Shown here: positions 57,613 through 64,000 of the stretch, one piece after another
How positions within the stretch are numbered: the stretch's first letter is position 1
Layout of the letters: the number at the start of each line of letters is the position of its first letter
NCBI GenBank assembly: GCA_023213395.1
Contig: CM041465.1
Coordinates: 197,663,741 to 197,727,740 of the forward strand
DNA length: 64,000 bases
DNA from: Cycas panzhihuaensis
Lineage: Eukaryota > Cycadophyta
Reading direction: 5' to 3'
Translations under genes and position numbers: made by a program
The notes under the pieces: generated by a model
Told to the model about the DNA's origin: nothing
What the model saw: only the letters and a program-made list of their open reading frames with translations
Databases searched by the model: none

Positions 57613-57929
57613 GTGTCATCTCATGAATAACCTATAATATCTCTTGTTTCTTTTCATTATATAATGAGATGTTTACATGAATGTATGTACATATCACATC
57701 TATCAATATTTTTGGTAAGTGGGATTTTCTATGAGTCTATTATATTATATTAAATATTAGATATATGAAAGTATCATATATTCTAGTAAATCCAAATATA
57801 ATGTTTGATATAAATTTTAAGGAAAGATTGACATGATAAAAAATAAGAGTGAATTATATTTTAATAACTCAAGTGATGTAAAATAATAAATCTTAGTCAT
57901 TTGAAGAAATTATTGAAATTGAAAACTAG
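57613..57929. other. AT-rich, nothing recognised
   Basis: It lies between the microsatellite and the first recognisable RT residues of copia F. It may be a degraded integrase-RT linker. Confidence 0.3.
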
Positions 57930-59456
57930 ATTAAAGTTATGGAAGTTGAATATGATGTTTTATATAGAAATAGAATATAGGATTTGGTAGAGTTATTTAT
58001 TGATAAAAAAGTAGTTGGAATTAAGTAGATATACATAATCAAATATAAGCTTAATGGTTAAATTGATAAATACAAGGTAAGACTTGTTATAAAGAGTTAT
58101 ACTTAATTAGAAGGCATGGATTATAAAGAAAACTTTTCCCATGCTGCTATAATGCATATAATCAGGAGTATCTTATCTTTAACTACTCATCAAATATGGA
58201 CTTTATATCAAATGGATGTAAACTTTATATTTCTTAATAGATATCTTGATGAGAATAGTTATATTTATTAACCTCAAGGTTTTAAGATTGAAGGACATGA
58301 ACACTTATTGTACAAATTAAAGAAAGTATTGTATGAATTAAAATAATTCCCTAAAGTTTGTTATTCCAAAATTGATAAATAATTTTAGGATAAAAGATAT
58401 ATAAAAATCCCGTCAAACTCTAATATGTGTCTGTAGATTGTAGGTAGGTCAATTTTGATGATTGCTCATTATGTTGATAATCTTATTTATATTGAAAATA
58501 GTGATGAGATGTTTTATAAATTCAAGAAAGATATGAATTTAGAGTTTGAGATGATATACTTAGGATAATTGTATTACATTCTTGGTATTAGGATTTGATA
58601 AGGTGAAAGTGTCATTCACATATGACAAAGTAAATATGTTATGGATATATTAAAGAAATTCAACATGATTAATTATAATACAAACTCTACTCTTACTAAA
58701 ATCATATTGAAGTTAACTAAAAATAAAGATTCTATTTCAATTTATTTTATTTTATATTATCAATTTTTAGAAAAATTAATTTATTTGACAAATACTCAAC
58801 CAAATATAGCATATGTAGTTAATTTGACTTCTAGATTTATATTAGATCCTAAGCAAGAACATCAAGGTACAATGAAGAGAATTCTTATATATATTAAAGG
58901 AAGACTAAATTATGGACAATATACTCCATCAAATGATTATATATTAGTTAATTATATAGATGTTGACTGGTTAGGTGATGTTGAAGATAAAAAATCAATT
59001 TCAAGATATGTATTTAACATCAGTTCAGTATCAATTACATGGAACATAAATAAACAACCTATAGTTTCATTATCTATAACTAAAGCAAAATATAGAGTAA
59101 TAGAAGCAATAACTCAAGAAGTTATTTAGATGAAAAGGATACTATAAGACCTATAACAACCTCAAAATAAACCTATAATTATTTACTATAGTAATCAGAG
59201 TATAATTCAAATGACAAAGAATTTGATTATACATAGCAGAACAAAGCACATTAAAATAAAGCATCACTATATCAAAGAGTTAATTCAATAAATATAGATT
59301 GAACTTCATCATTATAAGACTAAAGATAAAGTTATAGATATTCTTACCAAGGCATTATCAAACATCAAGTATTGTCAACATAAAGGAAATATTAGAGTTC
59401 CTCCAAATATGCATTATGGAAAAGTATTAGAAAGTAAAGCACATTTATATAACTGA
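57930..59456 (+). pseudogene. Element F: copia reverse transcriptase-RNase H relic
   Basis: One frame, broken by about 15 stops, carries copia RT and RNase H: IIKYKLNG.IDKYKVRLVIK, MDVNFIFLNRYLDENSYIY, YKLKKVLYELK, AHYVDNLIYI, FLEKLIYLTNTQPNIAYVV, VDWLGDVEDKKSISRYVF, SITKAKYRVIEAITQEVIW, and the tail DILTKALSN. The polymerase motif YVDD is YVDN. The RNase H Asp in DVDWLGD is kept. Gag, protease and integrase are missing, so the relic is truncated on its 5' side, perhaps at the microsatellite. No LTR was assigned. Confidence 0.85.
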
Positions 59457-59897
59457 ATGTAATCATTCATCTAAAAGGTCATAAGTGATAGGTTATCTAA
59501 AAGATCAAATATGATTGATTGGAAGTAAGGCATATGTTATCAATATATGCTCATAAAGTACTATAAAAAAATATAATGTATGATGTGAAGTATGTATATT
59601 TAGAAAATTTATCATCATGGTGTTATTAATTTAATTAAAGGTATCTCATGATACCATATTAATCTTAGGAAAATTATGTGTTATTTATTTTCCCAATATA
59701 TTTCAAGTGCTCAACTTTTTAATTATAAAGTTTCCACTTCTTTTGCTCATAGTCTTATACTTAGAGATATTACTTTATTACAATCCCCTTTTGCTTCATC
59801 TCATGGGGCCTTAATCTTACTTCCAAGTCCTAACTTGGTTAGTCTTGCCCCTACCCCTCCTATCTATTCTATCACCCCACTATTTATTCCTTTTATT
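59457..59897. other. AT-rich spacer between F and E2
   Basis: No gene is supported. A 6-bp inverted repeat GGTATC-TCAT-GATACC lies at 59640-59655. The 75-codon frame at 59676-59903 overlaps the E2 LTR start and has no recognisable domain. Confidence 0.4.
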
Positions 59898-60572
59898 TGT
59901 TGAAAAAAGTGGGTCCTAATAACTAGAAACTACCACCAAGATCTAAACTGTTTTACAACTAGTTATAGGAATAGAAATTGAAATATAACATGTAAGTTTA
60001 TAAACCATAGATAATATAATAAATAAATAAGAAAGCCAAAGAATCACATATACACCATATATAACGTGGTAAAACCCTATAAGTGTGTTGGGGAAACATC
60101 CACATAGGAAAGGTATTAATCTTTATTATCTAAGAATAGAGAAATATACATAATCTATAGTAGAATACTCACTGTAATAACAACCAACCACCTTTACTTA
60201 ATACGATACATCTCATACATTGAATACCATCAACATAATGATAAGACATCCTAAATTAGGCTATATGAGAGAGTCATATAAGGTATAAATCTTAACCATT
60301 AAATCTGGGGTATTTTTAATGAACGATCCCAATTCTCTTTATAATTTAGTATGTTTTACAGTGCTAACTTTTTGGGTTAGGGGCTACTATCCTTGAACCC
60401 CCATTTTCTTGGGGGGGAGGGGTGGAGGGTTCTAGTACCCCCCATGTCCCCTAGACAAAGGGGGTTCCTTCCCCCCTTAGATCCCCCTATGAAGGTTTAG
60501 AGGGAGGGGGGAACTTGTTGCTAACCTATCCAAAGTTTTGCCTCCAAAACATTATTATCACATTATCTAACA
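59898..60572 (-). repeat. 3' LTR of E2
   Basis: TGTTGAAAAAAG to TCTAACA, matching the two E1 LTRs. It contains dense G runs at 60411-60430 and 60500-60512 with C runs between, a strong candidate for quadruplex or hairpin structure. Confidence 0.88.
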
Positions 60573-62160
60573 ATCTCTACTTTGATAATAATTTACCTGA
60601 TACCTTCTTAGACCATTTATCATCTTTCCTACAAACCAAGAGAAGTCAAGTACCATTTGAATTTATCTAATAGTACTAGTTTTGTAAACATGTCAGCATA
60701 ATTCTATTTTGTGTTAACCTTCTCAAGTGCCACTACACTTACTTCCATAAACTATCTAACAAAATAGTACTTAAGAGCAATATGCTTTGTCCTACTATGA
60801 TAAGCTATATTTTTTGCTAAGTAAATGAGACTTTAATTATCACAAAATACTTTTACCTTTTCCTATTTCCTTCCAAGATTAACCAATAAACCCTACAACC
60901 AAATTACTTCCTTATAAGCATGTGTTGTGGTTATATATTCTACTACTGTAGTTGATAATACAATTGTACTCTATAATTTTGACATCCAACTAACCAGACC
61001 ATTTGCAAGAATAAATATATAACCTGAAGTAGACCTTATCTTATTTAAATCTCTTGCAAAGTCTAAATCAACATATCTACAAACATAATTACCTGCACCA
61101 CCAAAGGTAATGCAATACTCACTTATGCCTCTCAAATACCGAAGCACCTATTTCACTACTACCTAATATTTCTTTCATAGATTTTCCATAAAATTACTAA
61201 CTACATTGACTGCATGTGAAATGTTAGGTCTTGTATATACCATAGTATACATCAAACTTCCTACTACACTGGAATAAGGTATACGAGACATATAATCCTT
61301 TTCTTCTTTACTACTAGGACTCATACTTGAATAAAGCTTGAAATGAGAAGCCAATAAGATACTAACTGGTTTTACATTTGCCATATCAAATTTGGTTAAC
61401 ACCTTCTCCATATGTTTATGCTGTGATGACCATTGCTTATCATTTTTTATATCTCTATATATCTCCATGCCTAAGATTTATGTTGTAGATCTTAGATCCT
61501 TCATATTAAAAGTCTTAACTAATTAAGCCTTTAACTTGTTAATTTTTACCATACTCTTGCTTGCAATCACTATATCATCAATATATAATACCAAGATGAT
61601 GAATAATCTATTGTACAAGAATTTAAAGTAAACATAATGATCATACTCACTTCTCTTAAAATTTCAGCTCTTCATGAAAGCATCAAACTTCTTATACCAT
61701 TTCCTAGGCAATTGCTTTAAGCCATGTAATAATTTCTTGAGCCTGTAAATAAGTCTTTTCCTGCCATCCTATATAAACCCTTATAGATGATCTATATAGA
61801 TCTCCTCATCTGAATCTCTATGCAGAAATTTTATTTTTATATCTATCTACTCTAACTCCAAATTAAGAGAAGTTGCCAATGTTAATAGTACCTAAATTTA
61901 AACAAGTCTAATAACTGGTGAAATGATCTCATGAAAATCAACACCTACTTTTTGTGCAAAGCCTTTAGCTACTAGTCTTACCTTATATTTATCAACCTTT
62001 CCATCAACATCTATTTTCTTCTTGAAAACCCACTTGCAACCAACAATCTTCATACCATGTGGAAGTTCTACCAAGTCCCATGAATTATTTTTCTTCAAAG
62101 CATCTATCTCTTCCTGCATAGTCCTCTTATACTTCTCACTATGGATATCATCTACTTCTT
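60573..62160 (-). pseudogene. E2 reverse transcriptase and RNase H
   Basis: Minus-strand frame 62119-61898 reads MQEEIDALKKNNSWDLVELP, then GCKWVFKKKIDVDGKVDKYK and LVAKGFAQKVGVDFHE, a near-intact copia RT start. The polymerase motif LYIDDIVIAS (about 61590-61561) keeps both Asp residues, unlike E1. Frame 61468-61175 covers KVLTKFDMANVKPVSILL and SSVVGSLMYTMVYTRPNISHAV. RNase H below about 61000 is broken. Several stops and frameshifts separate the pieces. Confidence 0.9.
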
Positions 62161-63200
62161 CCTAATAGCATGTAGGTTGGCCATCATTAGAAACCAAAGT
62201 AATAGAAATAAAAGGGTTGTACCTGTCAGGCAGATGACTAACTCGTGTAGATCTTCTAATAGTTGGTGGAGGAGTGTCCACATACTCTTATAAATCTGTT
62301 GTAGATTCATATTTAGAAAGCTCCTCCTACTTTCCATTTCTAAAAATGGTTGGGTCTCAAGCTTGACCTATTGATATTTTGCTTTTTACTCCTATTTTAC
62401 TTTAACTTCTATATTGTCTAATTTTAGAAAGGGAGATTCATTAAACATAACATCTCTATTAATAGTAATTTTATGGGTAGTAGGGTCCCACAACTTATAT
62501 CCCTTCATACCATCTTTATCTCCATAACCAACAAAGATACATCTCTTAGATTTTAAGTCTAACTTTAAACATTGACTCTTATTAGTTAAGGCATAAGCAT
62601 CACAACCAAAAACTTTAAAATTTGAATAGTCACATGGATATCTAGTGTAAATCTCTTTAGAAATCTTGTAGTCTATTGTAAGTGATGGTGACCTATGTAC
62701 CAAATAACAATCTATCTGAATAACTTCTACCCATAAGAACTACTCTACTCCTGCATTACTTAGCATGCTTATTGCTCTTTCTAAGAGTGTCTTATTCATG
62801 CACTCAGCTATGCCATTCTGGTATAGAGTATAGCTAGTGGCCTTATATCTTTCGATCCCAACTTCTCTACAATAGTTCTTAAACTCTAAGGAGTTGAACT
62901 CACCTCTATTGTCAATTCTTAAACATTTGATTGACCTACCAGTACTCTTCTTAAGTAGAGCATTGAACTACTTAAATACACTAAAAACTTTAGATTTCCT
63001 TTTTAAAAAATAGACCCATACCTTTCTATAAATATGATAAATTATAATGATCCTCCATAAGATATTGTAGGGAATGGTCCCCATACATTTGAATGTATAT
63101 AATCTAGAACACCTTTACTACTACAACTTCCTACTTTAAACCTAAGTCTATACTACTTTCTAAAAATATAATGTTTACAAAAAGTTAAATCTAAAAGCTT
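62161..63200 (-). pseudogene. E2 integrase
   Basis: The minus-strand frame 62703-62392 carries the integrase C-terminal part: YPCDYSNFKVFGCDAYAL, RCIFVGYGDKDGMKGYKLWD, and the usual 'N..RDVMFNE' ending. The catalytic core (VLDYIHSNVWGP near 63100, where the first Asp is Asn) lies upstream in broken frames. Confidence 0.85.
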
Positions 63201-64000
63201 CAAGTTAGGAAATAACTAATGGTTTATTAGTACCTTAAGTCTTGTCTCACTCATGTGCCTAAGTCTCTGATACCATAATTGATCTGGATCTTTTGCAGTC
63301 TTTGATACTATAGTTGCATGGTTGACATCTATACTTCCCACTAAAATATAAAGGTTTCCTTTATTTAAGGCTTTCATAACAATCAAGGTGCCCTTTGATA
63401 CCTTTAAGACTTTTTCATAACATATGTATTTATAACCACTAGAATCTAGTTCACCTAAGAAAATCAAATTCTTTTTTAGATCAGGTACATGTCTAACTTT
63501 AGTTAATGTTCTTACTATAAGATCAAATATTTTAATTTTGACATTACTATTGTCCACTATCTTATAGAAAAATTTATTTCTCATAAGTACATCACCACCA
63601 TCAAGAGATTGGTACAATAAAAACTAACTCTTATATGGATATATGTGGTATGAAACACCAAAATCTATTAAACAATCATGGTGATAATGGGAAATATTAC
63701 AAGTAACTAAGACATTATCATCTGTACCTTGATTTGACTCCACCTGATTAACCTCCTTGGTAGGGTCTTCCTTTTTTTGGAACTCCTTTCTTTTGTAGAA
63801 ATCCTTCTTGAGATGACATGTCTTATTGCAATACCAATGTCTGAGCTTACTCTACTTGCCTTTTTCCTTTGACCTCAATATGTCCCTAGAGCTTTGTTCT
63901 TTCTTAATCATTCTATCGCTTGTTGTCATAGCTTCTGGTGTGGAGGTTTTATGATTAGACTTTCTCGTCAACTCTTCTATCAACAAAGCACTCATTACAA
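63201..64000 (-). pseudogene. E2 gag C-terminus, protease and GAG-pre-integrase
   Basis: Frame 63617-63216 (133 codons) covers the end of protease (VRHVPDLKKNLIFLGELDSS) and the GAG-pre-integrase motif LWYQRLRHMSE. Just upstream the protease site reads DFGVSYHIY where E1 has DSGASHHMC. The gag zinc knuckle HWYCNKTCHLKKDFYKRK (about 63836-63783) has lost two ligands. Gag continues past the window edge. Confidence 0.82.

Larger units (their letters stand above)
59898..64000 (-). mobile_element. Element E2: Ty1/copia of the E family, runs off the window
   Basis: It has a 3' LTR at 59898-60572 (675 bp) and copia RT, integrase, protease and gag remnants on the minus strand up to the window edge, collinear with E1. 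The 5' LTR and gag start lie beyond 64000. The purine tract AAAGTAGAGAT adjoins the LTR on the minus strand. Confidence 0.88.

Overview
The window is a stretch of plant nuclear, heterochromatin-type DNA made almost wholly of LTR retrotransposons inserted into one another. I see no host protein gene, tRNA, rRNA or CRISPR array. The lineages (Ty1/copia with tRNA-Met-type primer sites; Ty3/gypsy of the chromodomain-less Tat type with a second RNase H) and the heavy C-to-T decay point to a seed plant with a repeat-rich genome. The species cannot be told from the sequence. Percent divergences below are by-eye counts over 150-300 bases.

Layout, outermost to innermost. D (about 286-55061, minus strand) is an old gypsy-type relic with LTR-like repeats of about 1.6 kb (about 18% apart), a polypurine tract and an archaeal-type RNase H (aRNH) remnant. 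Into D went copia C (3743-43949, plus; 306-bp LTRs about 11% apart; near-perfect target duplication AAATT/AAATC) and copia E1 (46774-52090, minus). Into the reverse transcriptase of C went gypsy A (9841-42488, plus; perfect duplication GAATC; LTRs about 11% apart). Into the gag of A went gypsy B (13197-30112, plus; perfect duplication AAGAT; LTRs about 6% apart), a member of the same family as A. To the right of D lie a copia LTR/primer-site fragment, a 730-bp AC/AT microsatellite, a 5'-truncated copia relic F (plus) and the 3' part of copia E2 (minus, same family as E1), which runs off the window.

A and B share one plan: LTR of about 2.7 kb, an unusual primer site starting TGGTGACC, one long gag-PR-RT-RNaseH-INT frame (about 2195 codons), a conserved stem-loop, then a divergent gene pair. 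Leftward runs an antisense gene of three inferred exons with a plant-mobile-domain-like part, an acidic part and a coiled coil. Rightward runs a free-standing 140-residue aRNH. Between them sits the same palindromic TATA element CCTTATATAGG, exactly 159 bases from the antisense start codon in both copies. I regard this divergent module as the most interesting biology in the window.

Every coding region is decayed, mostly by C-to-T changes (CAG to TAG, CGA to TGA, TGG to TAG, catalytic Asp to Asn, zinc-knuckle Cys to Tyr), as expected for long-methylated DNA. Several in-frame stops sit at the same codon in A and B, so they are either shared hot spots or were already present when the family amplified.
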